64,000 bases of DNA from assembly GCF_020715685.1 (NCBI RefSeq), contig NZ_CP085840.1:2046001-2110000 (forward strand). The letters are read 5' to 3'. The notes under the pieces were generated by a model that saw only the letters and a program-made list of their open reading frames with translations, did no database searches and was not told where the DNA came from. A program made the position numbers and the translations under genes. The stretch comes from Dermatobacter hominis (lineage in GTDB: Bacteria; Actinomycetota; Acidimicrobiia; Acidimicrobiales; Microtrichaceae). Shown piece after piece: positions 35,143 to 43,961 of this stretch (positions are counted from its first letter, which is position 1; the number at the start of each line of letters is the position of its first letter).

Positions 35143-35691
35143 TCAGCCTCGCACGGCCTGCACGGCGGTCACGATCGCGAGGAGGACGAAGATGCCCGCG
35201 GCGATCCGCCGGACGGTCGCGAGCGGCAGCCACCGGAGCAGCTGCTGCCCGGCGGTCACGCCGATCCCGGCCACCGCCCAGAGCGCCAGCAGTGCGCCGA
35301 CGCCGACCGCGAGCGCCTGACCGGACCGGGCCGCGAGCCCGGCGGTGGTCAGCTGGGTCAGGTCGCCGAGCTCCGCCACGAGGATCAGCCCGAAGCTGCG
35401 CGCTGCGATCCCGCCGAAGCCATGGGCGTCGCCGACGTCCTCGTCCTCCTCGGGGTCCTCGTCCGCCGACCGCCACAGCAGCACGGCGCCGACGGCGAAC
35501 AGGACGGCGACGACGGCGTCGACCGGCCGCTGCGGGAGGTTCGACAGCAGCTTCCCGAAGGCGGCGGCGATCGTGACGTGGACGGCGAAGGCGGCGGCGA
35601 CGCCCGTCCACACGGCGAGCGGTGACCGGAAGCGCGTCGTCAGGACGAGCGTGGCGAACATCGTCTTGTCGGGCAGCTCGGCCACGAACAC
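35143..35691 (-). CDS. GDT1/TMEM165-family (UPF0016) cation transporter
   Basis: Membrane protein with two repeats of the E-x-G-D-K/R-T type motif: VAELPDKTMFAT near the N-terminus and LVAELGDLTQLTT in the middle, separated by an acidic loop (ADEDPEEDEDVGDA). About six membrane segments. The family exports Mn2+ or Ca2+. The annotated GTG start is uncertain: the reading frame continues upstream through a hydrophobic stretch (TAFLAVFVAELPD) that resembles the missing first helix, so the true start may be a CTG or other codon near the end of the ligase gene. Confidence 0.87.
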   Translation of the reverse strand: MFVAELPDKTMFATLVLTTRFRSPLAVWTGVAAAFAVHVTIAAAFGKLLSNLPQRPVDAVVAVLFAVGAVLLWRSADEDPEEDEDVGDAHGFGGIAARSFGLILVAELGDLTQLTTAGLAARSGQALAVGVGALLALWAVAGIGVTAGQQLLRWLPLATVRRIAAGIFVLLAIVTAVQAVRG

Positions 35692-35750
35692 GGCGAGGAA
35701 CGCGGTGGCCGCGGCGGCGAGCGCCCCGGTTGAGGCGGCGAGGACCAGGG

Positions 35751-37286
35751 TCAGCCCTTGTACTCGTCGCGCAGCACGTGCTTGAGGACCTTGCCCGCCG
35801 GGTTGCGGGGGATGACCTGCACGATCTCGAGCTGCTCGGGCAGCTTCTGCGCCATCAGCCCCTGCGCCCGCAGGTGGTCGACCACCTCGTCGAGCGTGAT
35901 GTCCTCGGCGCCGGGCGCCGTCTGGACGACCGCGCAGACCCGCTCGCCGGAGTCGGGGTCGGGCAGCCCGATCACCGCGACGTCGCCCACCTTGTCGTGG
36001 GTGTGGAGGAGGTCCTCGACCTCCTTCGCCGACACGTTCTCGCCCTTGCGGATGATCACGTCCTTGACGCGGCCGGTGACGACGAGGTTGCCCCGGTCGT
36101 CGAGGTGGCCGAGGTCGCCGGTGCGGAAGAAGCCGTCCTCGTCGAACGCCTCGACGTCGAGCGCCGGGTCGAGGTAGCCGAGCATCAGCTGGGGCGCCCT
36201 GGCCCGGATCTCGCCCTCCTCGCCGGGCAGCGCCTCACGACCGTCGAGGGTCACGAACCGGAGCTCGACGCCCGGCATCGGCTTGCCCTCGCTGGTGGCG
36301 AGCTCCTCGTCGGTGTCGGCCACGTCCGCCATGGTCAGGAGCGGTGCCTCGGTGAGCCCGTAGCCGGCCAGGATCGGGGCGTCGAACACCGCCCGGACCT
36401 CGCCGACGAGCGACGCCGGCTTGGGGGCCCCGCCCCCCGGGAAGGCGCGGACGTGCGGGAAGACCGGCTGGAGGTGCTTGCGCTGGTAGGCGAGGTACGC
36501 CTGGTGGAACACCGTGCCGGAGCCGGCCAGGGTCACGCCCTCGCGCGACAGGACCTCGGACGTGCCGTCGGGGTCGAACGACTCGACGAGGATCAGCGAG
36601 CTGCCGAACATGAGGCTCCGGAAGAGCCACGTGATGCCGCCGATGTGGGAGAAGGGGAACACGAGGGCGGCGCGGTCGGACTCGATCAGGGCGAGCCGCT
36701 CCCCCATCCCCTTCGCCGCGGTGGCGATCGTGGCGTCGGTGTGCTGGGCGCCCTTCGGGTCCGCGGTGGTGCCCGACGTGTAGAAGATCCAGCGCGCCGG
36801 CTGGTCCCCCGGGTCGAGCGGCTCGGGCAGCGCCGGCAGCTGCGTCGGGTCCCCCTGCGGCAGCGCCTTGTCGGTCACGAGCACGCGCATCTCCCGGCCG
36901 TGCCGCTCCGCGATCCCGGTCGCCATCGACTCGTGGTCGAAGCCGCGCCACCGCGACGGGACGACGAGCAGCCGCGAGTCGGCCTGGTCGGTGACGAAGC
37001 CCACCTCCCGCTCGCGGTAGATCGGCAGCAGCGGGTTCTGCACCACGCCGAGCCGGCTGAGCGCGGCGACGAGGACCAGCGACTCGATCCAGGTCGGCAG
37101 CTGCCACGACACGACGTCGCCCTCGCCGAGCCCCGAGGCCCGGAGCCCGGCGGCGGCGCGCTCGGCCTCGGACCAGAACTCGGCGAAGGTCAGGGTGCGC
37201 ATGTCCTCGTCGACGGCCATCAGCGCGTCGGGAGTCGCGTCGACCCGTCTCTCCATCAGCTCCCAGAGCGTCCGGCCCTGCAACAT
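35751..37286 (-). CDS. AMP-forming acyl-CoA synthetase
   Basis: Adenylate-forming ligase, 511 aa. P-loop YTSGTTADPKGAQHT (about 168-182), YGLTEAP, FRTGDLGHLDDRGNLVVTGR, and catalytic Lys in RNPAGKVLK. It belongs to the broad FadD/cyclohexanecarboxylate-CoA ligase group; the substrate cannot be specified. No KstR or CTGACG palindrome is found upstream. The TMEM165-like gene follows it on the same strand with close spacing. Confidence 0.88.
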   Translation of the reverse strand: MLQGRTLWELMERRVDATPDALMAVDEDMRTLTFAEFWSEAERAAAGLRASGLGEGDVVSWQLPTWIESLVLVAALSRLGVVQNPLLPIYREREVGFVTDQADSRLLVVPSRWRGFDHESMATGIAERHGREMRVLVTDKALPQGDPTQLPALPEPLDPGDQPARWIFYTSGTTADPKGAQHTDATIATAAKGMGERLALIESDRAALVFPFSHIGGITWLFRSLMFGSSLILVESFDPDGTSEVLSREGVTLAGSGTVFHQAYLAYQRKHLQPVFPHVRAFPGGGAPKPASLVGEVRAVFDAPILAGYGLTEAPLLTMADVADTDEELATSEGKPMPGVELRFVTLDGREALPGEEGEIRARAPQLMLGYLDPALDVEAFDEDGFFRTGDLGHLDDRGNLVVTGRVKDVIIRKGENVSAKEVEDLLHTHDKVGDVAVIGLPDPDSGERVCAVVQTAPGAEDITLDEVVDHLRAQGLMAQKLPEQLEIVQVIPRNPAGKVLKHVLRDEYKG

Positions 37287-37382
37287 GTCGTCACCTACTC
37301 GTCCGGCGTGCGGCCGCCTCCGAGGCGTCCCGGGGGCGGCGATCGCCAGTGTAGGGAGCCGTCCGGGGGCGGGACCGATGCC

Positions 37383-37970
37383 TCACGGGCCCGGCGCGGG
37401 GACCTCGGTGCCGGCAGGGACGAGCACGACGCTGCGACTGCCGATCGGGCGCTCCAGGGGCAGCGTGACCTCACGCGGCGCGGCGCCCGGGGCGCACGGG
37501 GCGGTGCCCTCGGCGGCGAGCACGACCACCGGGAGGACGGTCACCGAGGTCGCGGTCTCGGTCACAGAGACCTGGCCGAGCACCTCGTCGGCCGACGCGG
37601 TGCAGGCCACCTCGAGCACGAGCGAGGTGCCGGCGGCGTCGGGCGTGGCCTGGGCCCGTGCCACGACGGCCCGCAGCGGCACGGTCGCCAGCGACTCGGG
37701 GGTCTGGAACGCGTACGAGGTGGCGTCGCCCTCGGCCACGACGTCGCGCACGCCCTCGGGCGCGGCCGCGCCGCCCGGGACCGTGACGGGCGTGGTGTCC
37801 TCGGGAGGCTCGGTGGTGGGCGTGGTCGACGTGGTCGTGAACGACGGGATCGTCCCCGTCGGCGACGAGGGCGACCCGAACGCCAGGATGCCGATGAGGC
37901 CGACCGTCCCCAGCACCACGAACAGGATGAGGAAGGGCCAGATCGAGTACGTGCGCTCCTGGTCCGCCAC
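37383..37970 (-). CDS. Membrane-anchored protein with exported C-terminal domain
   Basis: 195 aa, unrecognised. One hydrophobic segment near the N-terminus (SIWPFLILFVVLGTVGLIGILA, about 10-31), a Thr/Ser/Pro linker (FTTTSTTPTTEPPEDTTP), then an exported domain of about 130 residues with two Cys (LEVACTAS, TAPCAPG) that may form a disulfide. GTG start. It follows the next gene (37991-38578) by 20 nt and has the same general plan, so the two are likely partners. Confidence 0.65.
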   Translation of the reverse strand: MADQERTYSIWPFLILFVVLGTVGLIGILAFGSPSSPTGTIPSFTTTSTTPTTEPPEDTTPVTVPGGAAAPEGVRDVVAEGDATSYAFQTPESLATVPLRAVVARAQATPDAAGTSLVLEVACTASADEVLGQVSVTETATSVTVLPVVVLAAEGTAPCAPGAAPREVTLPLERPIGSRSVVLVPAGTEVPAPGP

Positions 37971-37990
37971 GGGGTGCGACGGTACTCGGC

Positions 37991-38578
37991 TCAGCTGCCC
38001 GCGCAGGAGCCGGTGCCGGTGACGACCAGGGTGTCGCCCTCGACGCGCAGCTCGAAGTCGATCCGGCCGTCCGTGTCGACCATCCCGGACGAGACGAGGG
38101 CCGCCAGATCGGGCGGGTACGAGCCGTTCACCGAGCGATAGGCCTCGGCCGCCGTCTCGAGGGTGTCCTTCGTCGTCGCGCACGCGGCGGCCGCAGCCCC
38201 GTCCGACGGTGCCGTCGGATCGAGCGCGACCGTGCTCGCCGGTCCGCCGGCCGGGTCGCCCAGCGAGGCGCCGACGTCGGCGTCGTCGGACCCGCCGACG
38301 CCGTCGAGCACCTGTACGGCGAGGAACGCCATGATCCCCACCGTCACGAGGACGCCGAGCAGGCCGAACAGCGCGAGGGCGCCACGGCCGCCGAGTCGCG
38401 GTCCCCCATATCGCTGGCCCCGCACGCCGCGGGGCGGTTCCGCGCCGCCGGCGGGCGGACGGGGAGCCGGCGGCGGGACCGAGGGCGGGGACGGTGGTGG
38501 CGCGGCGCCGGGCGGCGGGTCCCACGGCGAGCGCCGCGGCGGCAGGTCGTCGCTCGCCGGAGCCGGCTGGTCGTCCAC
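37991..38578 (-). CDS. Pro-rich single-pass membrane protein with pilin-like C-terminus
   Basis: 195 aa. A very Pro-rich cytoplasmic N-terminus (about 1-75), one hydrophobic helix (ALFGLLGVLVTVGIMAFLAV), then an exported region. CATTKDTLETAAEAYRSVNG, followed by SYPPDLAALVSSGMV, recalls the helix-loop of type II secretion pseudopilins, and a final GSCAGS could pair with the first Cys. No prepilin peptidase site is seen. GTG start. It probably shares a transcript with the next membrane protein and the upstream cyclase gene. Confidence 0.65.
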   Translation of the reverse strand: MDDQPAPASDDLPPRRSPWDPPPGAAPPPSPPSVPPPAPRPPAGGAEPPRGVRGQRYGGPRLGGRGALALFGLLGVLVTVGIMAFLAVQVLDGVGGSDDADVGASLGDPAGGPASTVALDPTAPSDGAAAAACATTKDTLETAAEAYRSVNGSYPPDLAALVSSGMVDTDGRIDFELRVEGDTLVVTGTGSCAGS

Positions 38579-38631
38579 GGTCCCCACGGTACGGCCGAGC
38601 GGCGGGGATGGGAACGGTGCGCCGCCGGCGC

Positions 38632-39588
38632 TCAGAGCACGGCGACCGGGGAGACCGGCGTCGACGTCGCGCCGACCAGCGGTTCGGGCGAGGCGAGGAG
38701 CAGCACCTCGCCGCGCTCCTCCTCGGCACAGGCCTCGGCCAGCTCCTCGAGGTCCCAGTTCTGGCCCTGGATCAGCCCCATGTCGCGGATCTGCAGCAGG
38801 TGGACCGCCAGGCAGTCGGACCAGTCGGGCTGGGTCGGGGGGAACGCCTCGTAGGCGTAGGTGTCGACGAACGCTCCGGCGAGGTCGTGCTCGCGGATCC
38901 ACGGCACGGCGTCCACCGACAGGCCGGGCTGGCTGAAGTCGGTGCCCACCGTGTACCGCTTGCGGTCGCCGGCCAGGTAGTACCGCATCTGGCCGGTGCG
39001 GACGAGGATCACGTCACCGGGCTCGGGCGAGACCGCCGCCTGCTCGGCCGCGGCGGCCAGGTCGTCGGCCGTGATCGCGTACCCGGGCGAGATCTCGTCG
39101 AGGGCGTCGACGCCCTTCAGCCGGGCGATGTCGAGGACGAGGCCCCGCGTGACGATCTGCGGCAGGCGCTCGGCGCCGAGCTTGGTCGCGCCGTACTGCG
39201 CGGTCACCGCCGAGGTCGGCACGCCGTTGTAGAGGAACCCGTCGTAGGAGACGTGGCTCAGCGCGTCGATGTGCGTGCCCGCGCACGTCGACATGGTGAC
39301 GAGGTCGTCGGTGCCCTCCCAGATGCCCGGCGCGAACTCGTCGCGCTCGTTCAGCGAGGTGACCGACAGGATCGGGTTGTACCGGCGCGCCGGTTGGCCC
39401 ACCTGGATGCCGTCCTGCTTGAGGTCGGCGGCCAGCGAGATGCGCCGGCCGCGGCGGGCCGCGGCCACGCCCCGCCGCGTCGACTCCTCGGTCAGGAGGT
39501 TGCCGCACCCGAGCTCGTCGTCGTCGCCCCAGCGGCCCCAGTTGGAGACCTTCCGGGACAGTTCATCGATCTCAGCGGGAAGTGGCAC
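38632..39588 (-). CDS. Cyclase-family (kynurenine formamidase-like) metal hydrolase
   Basis: 318 aa. Contains the family metal motif STCAGTHIDALSHV (H-x-G-T-H-x-D-x-x-x-H pattern, with Ala for the first variable site), plus NPILSVTSL and VILVRTGQMRYY. Family members hydrolyse ring amides, lactones or esters. The GTG start has a GGGGGA ribosome site. It follows the alcohol dehydrogenase by 59 nt and may be transcribed from the same KstR-controlled promoter, suggesting a ring-opening or ester-cleaving role in the same pathway (inference). Confidence 0.88.
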   Translation of the reverse strand: MPLPAEIDELSRKVSNWGRWGDDDELGCGNLLTEESTRRGVAAARRGRRISLAADLKQDGIQVGQPARRYNPILSVTSLNERDEFAPGIWEGTDDLVTMSTCAGTHIDALSHVSYDGFLYNGVPTSAVTAQYGATKLGAERLPQIVTRGLVLDIARLKGVDALDEISPGYAITADDLAAAAEQAAVSPEPGDVILVRTGQMRYYLAGDRKRYTVGTDFSQPGLSVDAVPWIREHDLAGAFVDTYAYEAFPPTQPDWSDCLAVHLLQIRDMGLIQGQNWDLEELAEACAEEERGEVLLLASPEPLVGATSTPVSPVAVL

Positions 39589-39647
39589 GGATCCCCCTGT
39601 GCGGTGGTCGCGGGTGCGTGGGCTGGCGGTCGGCCGGCGGGCGCCGG

Positions 39648-40736
39648 TCAGGCCGGGACGGTGAGCACGCCGCGGGCGAGCTTGCCGTCGTGCAGCTCGT
39701 CGAGCGCCTTCTGGAAGTCCTCGAGCGGATAGGTCTGCGACACGAGCTCGTCGAGCTTGAGGCGGCCGGCCTGGTACAGCTTCACCATCAGGGGGATGTC
39801 GAACTGCGGCCGGGCGGAGCCGTAGCGGCAGCCCATGATCGTCTTGTCGTTGTACATGGTCGACACGACGAAGCTCGCCTCGGAGCCCATCTTCGGGACG
39901 CCGAGCATGACGACGGTGCCGCCCCAGTCGAGGAGGTCGGTCGAGGTCTTGATGAGCGCCGTCGAGCCGACGCACTCGAAGACGTAGTCGACGCCGTTCG
40001 GGCAGATCTCCTTGACCGCCTCGACGAGGTCGAAGTCGGGGCCGTCGGGGCAGATGAAGTGCGTGGCGCCGAAGAGCTTGGCGTAGCTCTCCTTGGCCGG
40101 GTTGGTGTCGACGGCGATCACCGGCAGCGCGTCCGACAGCGCGGCGCCCTGGATGACGTTGAGCCCGATGCCGCCGACGCCGATCACGACGACCGACTCG
40201 CCGTGCTGGACCTTGGCCCGGTTGAACACGGCGCCGACGCCGGTGAGGACGCCGCAGCCGATCAGCGATGCCGAGGCGAGCGGCACGTCGTCGGGGATCT
40301 TCACCGCCTGGGTCGCCTTGACGACGGTCTCCTCGCAGAAGACGCCGAGGTTGGCGAACTGGAACACCTTCTGGACGTCCTCGCCCTCGCCCTTGGTGAA
40401 CGGGCGCGAGAGCTTGCCCTGCCCGACTCGGCAGAAGGTCGGCTTGCCGCTGTCGCAGGCGGCGCACTGGCCGCAGTTGCCGAGCGTCGACAGGACGACG
40501 TGGTCGCCGACCGCCACGTTGGTGACGTCGGGGGCGACGGCCACGATCTCGCCCGCGCCCTCGTGGCCGAGCACGACCGGCGGCGGGAACATGATCGTGC
40601 CGTTCAGCACCGACACGTCGCTGTGGCAGAGGCCCGCCGACTCGATGCGCACCCGCACCTCGCCGGGGCGCAGGTCACGGACCTGGATGTCGGACTCGAC
40701 GGACGCGGCCTTGCCGTCCCACACGATCGCTCTCAT
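39648..40736 (-). CDS. Zinc-dependent alcohol dehydrogenase (MDR family)
   Basis: Medium-chain dehydrogenase, 362 aa. Catalytic zinc site AGLCHSDVSVLNG and GHEGAGEI; structural zinc loop GNCGQCAACDSGKPTFCRVG; Rossmann fold VIGVGGIGLNVIQGA. It oxidises an alcohol to the aldehyde with NAD(P). A KstR-type box and a TATGGT box 7 nt before the ATG predict KstR control and a leaderless transcript. With the downstream cyclase it may oxidise a steroid side-chain alcohol; this is inference. Confidence 0.92.
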   Translation of the reverse strand: MRAIVWDGKAASVESDIQVRDLRPGEVRVRIESAGLCHSDVSVLNGTIMFPPPVVLGHEGAGEIVAVAPDVTNVAVGDHVVLSTLGNCGQCAACDSGKPTFCRVGQGKLSRPFTKGEGEDVQKVFQFANLGVFCEETVVKATQAVKIPDDVPLASASLIGCGVLTGVGAVFNRAKVQHGESVVVIGVGGIGLNVIQGAALSDALPVIAVDTNPAKESYAKLFGATHFICPDGPDFDLVEAVKEICPNGVDYVFECVGSTALIKTSTDLLDWGGTVVMLGVPKMGSEASFVVSTMYNDKTIMGCRYGSARPQFDIPLMVKLYQAGRLKLDELVSQTYPLEDFQKALDELHDGKLARGVLTVPA

Positions 40737-40743
40737 GGGCGGG

Positions 40744-40772
40744 ACCATACCCCGCGGGTAGAACGCGTTTCA
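40744..40772 (-). promoter_or_regulatory. KstR-type operator and -10 box (alcohol dehydrogenase)
   Basis: TAGAACGCGTTTCA (40759-40772, plus-strand reading) fits T-N2-AAC-N2-GTT-N2-A. On the minus strand TATGGT (40744-40749) is 7 nt before the ATG. The region also faces the divergent esterase gene at 40830. Confidence 0.72.
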
Positions 40773-40829
40773 GTTCGACCCCGGCCCGAGCGGCCGGACC
40801 TCCGCCTGCTGTGGTGGACTGCCGCCATC

Positions 40830-41579
40830 GTGTCCGCTCCCCTGCCCTCCGAGGCGCCCGCCCCGCTGACCTACGACGTGGTCGACCGCGGCGGCTCGCC
40901 GGATCGCCTGCTGGTGCTGGTCCACGGCTACGGGCTGCCGATCTCGGCGCTGACCGACCGCCTCCACCTGATCGACCCGGACGGCGCGCTCCTGGCCGTG
41001 ACGCCGCACGGCCCCTACCGCCACCGGGACCGGGTGATCTGGCACAAGCCGGCCCGCTCCACCGGCGCGGAGGAGCAGTACCTCGGCTCGCTCGCCGCGC
41101 TCGACCGCCTGCTCGGCACGCTCGAGGTCGCGACGGGGCTGGCCGCCTCGGAGGCCGTCGTCGGCGGCTTCAGCCAGGGCGGCGGGCTCGGCGTGTCGCT
41201 GCTGCTGCACCGGGACGTCGTCCACCGTCCGGCCGCGGCGTTCGGGATCTACAGCTTCCCGGCCGGCGTGCACGGCTTCCCGGTCGACCGTCGAGCTGCG
41301 GCGGGGCGGCCGGCGTTCCTGTCGGGTGCCCGGCGGGACCGGTTCGCCACCATCGACACGTACCGGGGCGGCGCCGGGCTCATCGCCTCGACCGGCGTGG
41401 ACCTGACGTACGTCGAGGACGACGCCGACCACGACATGTCCGACCTCGCCGCGTCGGAGGTCGGGGCCTGGCTCGCCGCGGTCCGGGCCGGGGCCGCCCC
41501 GTCGGGCGCCGGGCGCGAGCTGTACGACGGCGTCGCGCCGCCCGCGCACTACGACGGGCTCTGGGAGCTGCTGCCCTGA
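40830..41579 (+). CDS. Phospholipase/carboxylesterase-type serine hydrolase
   Basis: Alpha/beta hydrolase, about 249 aa. N-terminal LLVLVHGYG (oxyanion strand), nucleophile elbow GGFSQGGG (Ser near 120), probable acid in SGARRDRF, and catalytic His in EDDADHDMSD. It resembles the carboxylesterase/phospholipase group (YpfH-like). Starts with GTG; no ribosome site was recognised. It is divergent from the KstR-controlled alcohol dehydrogenase and may share its operator. Confidence 0.83.
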   Translation: MSAPLPSEAPAPLTYDVVDRGGSPDRLLVLVHGYGLPISALTDRLHLIDPDGALLAVTPHGPYRHRDRVIWHKPARSTGAEEQYLGSLAALDRLLGTLEVATGLAASEAVVGGFSQGGGLGVSLLLHRDVVHRPAAAFGIYSFPAGVHGFPVDRRAAAGRPAFLSGARRDRFATIDTYRGGAGLIASTGVDLTYVEDDADHDMSDLAASEVGAWLAAVRAGAAPSGAGRELYDGVAPPAHYDGLWELLP

Positions 41580-41600
41580 TCCGCGCCCGCCTCGTGCTCT

Positions 41601-41639
41601 GGCGGCGATCTCCGTCGTCAGACGACGGGAACCGCCGCC
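41601..41639. terminator. Bidirectional hairpin between convergent genes
   Basis: Core CCGTCGT-CAG-ACGACGG (41612-41628) with an outer GGCGG/CCGCC stem. It lies in the 70-nt gap between the convergent esterase and DUF480 genes, the expected place for a shared terminator. No T-run. Confidence 0.55.
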
Positions 41640-41649
41640 GAAGCGGGCG

Positions 41650-42381
41650 TCAGTCGGTCGCCGGCGACGGGTCTGCGCCCTGTTGGACCGGATCGGGCAG
41701 CTCGACCAGGCCGTCGAGCGCGGCGACCAGCTGGGAGAGCCGCCCCTCGAGCGCCTCGACGCGCGCCTCGAGCTCGTCGACCCGGCCCGGGGACGCGGCC
41801 GCCCGGCCCGGTGCGCCGCTCGACGCCGTCGTCGCCGTCGCCGCGGCCTCGGCCCGCCCGTCGGCGTCGTGCTGCAGGAGCTGCATCCAGCGCGCCTCGC
41901 GCTGGCCGGCGGCGCGCTCGAGCAGCCGCACGAGCGGCCGGTCGGTCCGCGCCGCGAGCGCCACGAGCACGGACTCGACCTCTTCCTGCCCGGCGAAGGC
42001 GTGCAGGCGCTCGGTCCGGCTCCGGAGCTCTGGCACCGTCTGCGCGCCGCGGAGCAGCAGCACGGCGATGATCGCCTTCTCGGCCGCGTCGAGGCCGAGC
42101 TGCTCGTCGAGGATCTGGCGGTACTTCGTCGCCCGCTCGCCGCTGGCCGGGTGCACGATGCGCAGGAGGCCCTTGGCCTTGAGCGCCTGGCACGTCGTCT
42201 CGACCAGGTTGGCGTCGTAGTCGACGACCGGGTCCCTGCTCGACGTCTGGTTGCACGCCGTGGTCAGCGCCTTCAGCGTGAGCGGGTAGGCGTCGGGCGT
42301 GGTCGCCTGCTTCTCGAGCAGGCAGCCGAGCACGCGCGTCTGGGGATCGGAGAGCTCGAGCTCGTCGGGCAGGTCGACCAT
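41650..42381 (-). CDS. DUF480 (YceH-like) protein
   Basis: 243 aa. Two winged-helix-like repeats of DUF480: QTRVLGCLLEKQATTPDAYP with LTLKALTTACNQTSSRDPV, and AIIAVLLLRGAQTVPELRSR. The C-terminal ELEARVEALEGRLSQLVAALD is a coiled coil, as in other YceH proteins. Function unknown; folds of this type often bind DNA. A TAGCGT box 7 nt before the ATG predicts a leaderless message. The giant inverted repeat at 42430-42492 lies just upstream. Confidence 0.9.
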   Translation of the reverse strand: MVDLPDELELSDPQTRVLGCLLEKQATTPDAYPLTLKALTTACNQTSSRDPVVDYDANLVETTCQALKAKGLLRIVHPASGERATKYRQILDEQLGLDAAEKAIIAVLLLRGAQTVPELRSRTERLHAFAGQEEVESVLVALAARTDRPLVRLLERAAGQREARWMQLLQHDADGRAEAAATATTASSGAPGRAAASPGRVDELEARVEALEGRLSQLVAALDGLVELPDPVQQGADPSPATD

Positions 42382-42429
42382 GGGCCGGACGCTACCGCCG
42401 AGCCCGACGCCTGGCGTCCGCACCGCCCA

Positions 42430-42492
42430 CGACCTCGAAACTGCGTGAATCGGCGTCGCTGAGCGACGCCGATTCACGCAGTTTCGAGGTCG
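42430..42492. repeat. Perfect inverted repeat, 31-bp arms with 1-nt centre
   Basis: Arms 42430-42460 and 42462-42492 are fully complementary around a single G. The outer part reads CGACCTCGAAACTGCG and the inner part ends GGCGTCGCT. It lies between the end of the aldehyde dehydrogenase gene and the promoter of the DUF480 gene. The stem is unusually long for a terminator and has no T-run; it could be a terminator, a cruciform or a protein site, or a genome-wide repeat. Confidence 0.85.
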
Positions 42493-42499
42493 GGAGGGC

Positions 42500-43960
42500 T
42501 CAGCTGGGCCAGACGATCGACTGCAGCTCGGAGTAGGCCAGGAGGCCGTAGCTGCCGCCGTCGCGGCCGACGCCCGACTGCTTGAAGCCGCCGAAGGGCG
42601 CCTCGTGGTTGCGCTGCAGCGAGTTGATGCCGACGTTGCCGGACCGCAGCTGGCGGGCGACGTTCCACGCGCGGGACGTGTCGCCGGAGAAGACGTAGCT
42701 GTAGAGGCCGTAGTCGCTGTCGTTGGCGATGGCGACGGCCTCGTCCTCGTCGTCGACGGGCACGACGACCACGACCGGCCCGAAGAGCTCCTCGCGGACC
42801 GGGGTCATCTCGTTCGTGCAGTCGACGAGCAGGGTCGGCTCGACGTAGAAGCCGGTGTCGAACCCGCCGCGACCGCCGCCGACGGCGACCGTCGCGCCCT
42901 CGTCGATGCCGGTCCGGACGTAGCCCTCGATGCGCTCGCGGTGCGCGCCCGTGATGACCGGGCCGACGACCGTGTCGGGATCGGTGGGATCGCCGACCTT
43001 CATGTGGCCCGCCGCCTTCTGCAGCCCGCCGACCAGCGCGTCGTACACGCCGCGCTGGACGATGACGCGGGTGGGCGACGTGCAGATCTGGCCGGAGTGG
43101 AAGCCCCACACCGAGCTGATCCCGCCGATGGCGGCCTTCAGGTCGGCGTCGTCGAAGACGATGCAGGCGCCCTTGCCGCCGAGCTCCATGAGCTGGCGCT
43201 TCATCTGCGACCCGCACACCGCGCCGATCCGCTGGCCGACGCCGGTCGAGCCGGTGAAGGAGACCATGTCGGTGGCGGGGTGGGCGACGACGGCCTCGGA
43301 CGGGGCGATGTCCTGGCCGGTGACCACGTTGACGACGCCGGGCGGGAAGCCGGCCTCGTTCATCAGCTCGACCATGCGGAGCACGCCGAGCGGGTCCTGC
43401 GGCGCCGGCTTGACGATGACCGTGTTGCCCATGGCGAGGGCCGGGCCGATCTTGCCGGCCATGTTGGTCATCGGGACGTTGTACGAGGTGATGCAGGTGA
43501 CCACGCCGACCGGCTGGCGGTTGGCCACGGCGGAGATCAGGCCGCCCGGCGCCAGCGGCGTCGTCGGCATGACCGCCGGCGGCAGCGGCGTGATCGTCGG
43601 CTCGAGCGCGCCCTTGGCGTAGCGGCGCAGGCGGGCCGTGGCCGGGAAGAACTGCATGGACTTGACCGTGCGCGCCGTGGCGCCGGTCTCGGCCTGCAGG
43701 ACCGGGACGATCTCCTTGCGGTGCGCCTCGATCAGGTCCGCGGCGCGGTCGAGCAGCTCGGCGCGCTCCTCGGGCGTGGTGCGCGACCAGGCCGGGAAGG
43801 CCTCGGCCGCGGCCTCGACCGCCGCGTTGGCCTGGTCGACCGACGCCTCGGGCGCACGACCGGTCACCTCCTCGGTGGCCGGGTTCACGATGTCGTAGGT
43901 GCCGGCGGCACCCTCGACGGACTCGCCGCCGATCGTCAGGCGGTACGTGGAATCCGACAA
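42500..43960 (-). CDS. NAD(P)-dependent aldehyde dehydrogenase
   Basis: ALDH superfamily, 486 aa. NAD-binding SYNVPMTNMAGKIGPALAMG and VIVKPAPQDP, FTGSTGVGQRIGA, catalytic Glu in LMELGGKGACIVF, and catalytic Cys in HSGQICTSPTRV (about residue 293). It oxidises an aldehyde to the acid. The TTG start overlaps closely with the stop of the amidohydrolase and is preceded by GGAG, so it is the second gene of a KstR- and CTGACG-controlled operon. Substrate probably from the same lipid pathway. Confidence 0.92.
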   Translation of the reverse strand: MSDSTYRLTIGGESVEGAAGTYDIVNPATEEVTGRAPEASVDQANAAVEAAAEAFPAWSRTTPEERAELLDRAADLIEAHRKEIVPVLQAETGATARTVKSMQFFPATARLRRYAKGALEPTITPLPPAVMPTTPLAPGGLISAVANRQPVGVVTCITSYNVPMTNMAGKIGPALAMGNTVIVKPAPQDPLGVLRMVELMNEAGFPPGVVNVVTGQDIAPSEAVVAHPATDMVSFTGSTGVGQRIGAVCGSQMKRQLMELGGKGACIVFDDADLKAAIGGISSVWGFHSGQICTSPTRVIVQRGVYDALVGGLQKAAGHMKVGDPTDPDTVVGPVITGAHRERIEGYVRTGIDEGATVAVGGGRGGFDTGFYVEPTLLVDCTNEMTPVREELFGPVVVVVPVDDEDEAVAIANDSDYGLYSYVFSGDTSRAWNVARQLRSGNVGINSLQRNHEAPFGGFKQSGVGRDGGSYGLLAYSELQSIVWPS

Positions 43961-43961
43961 C

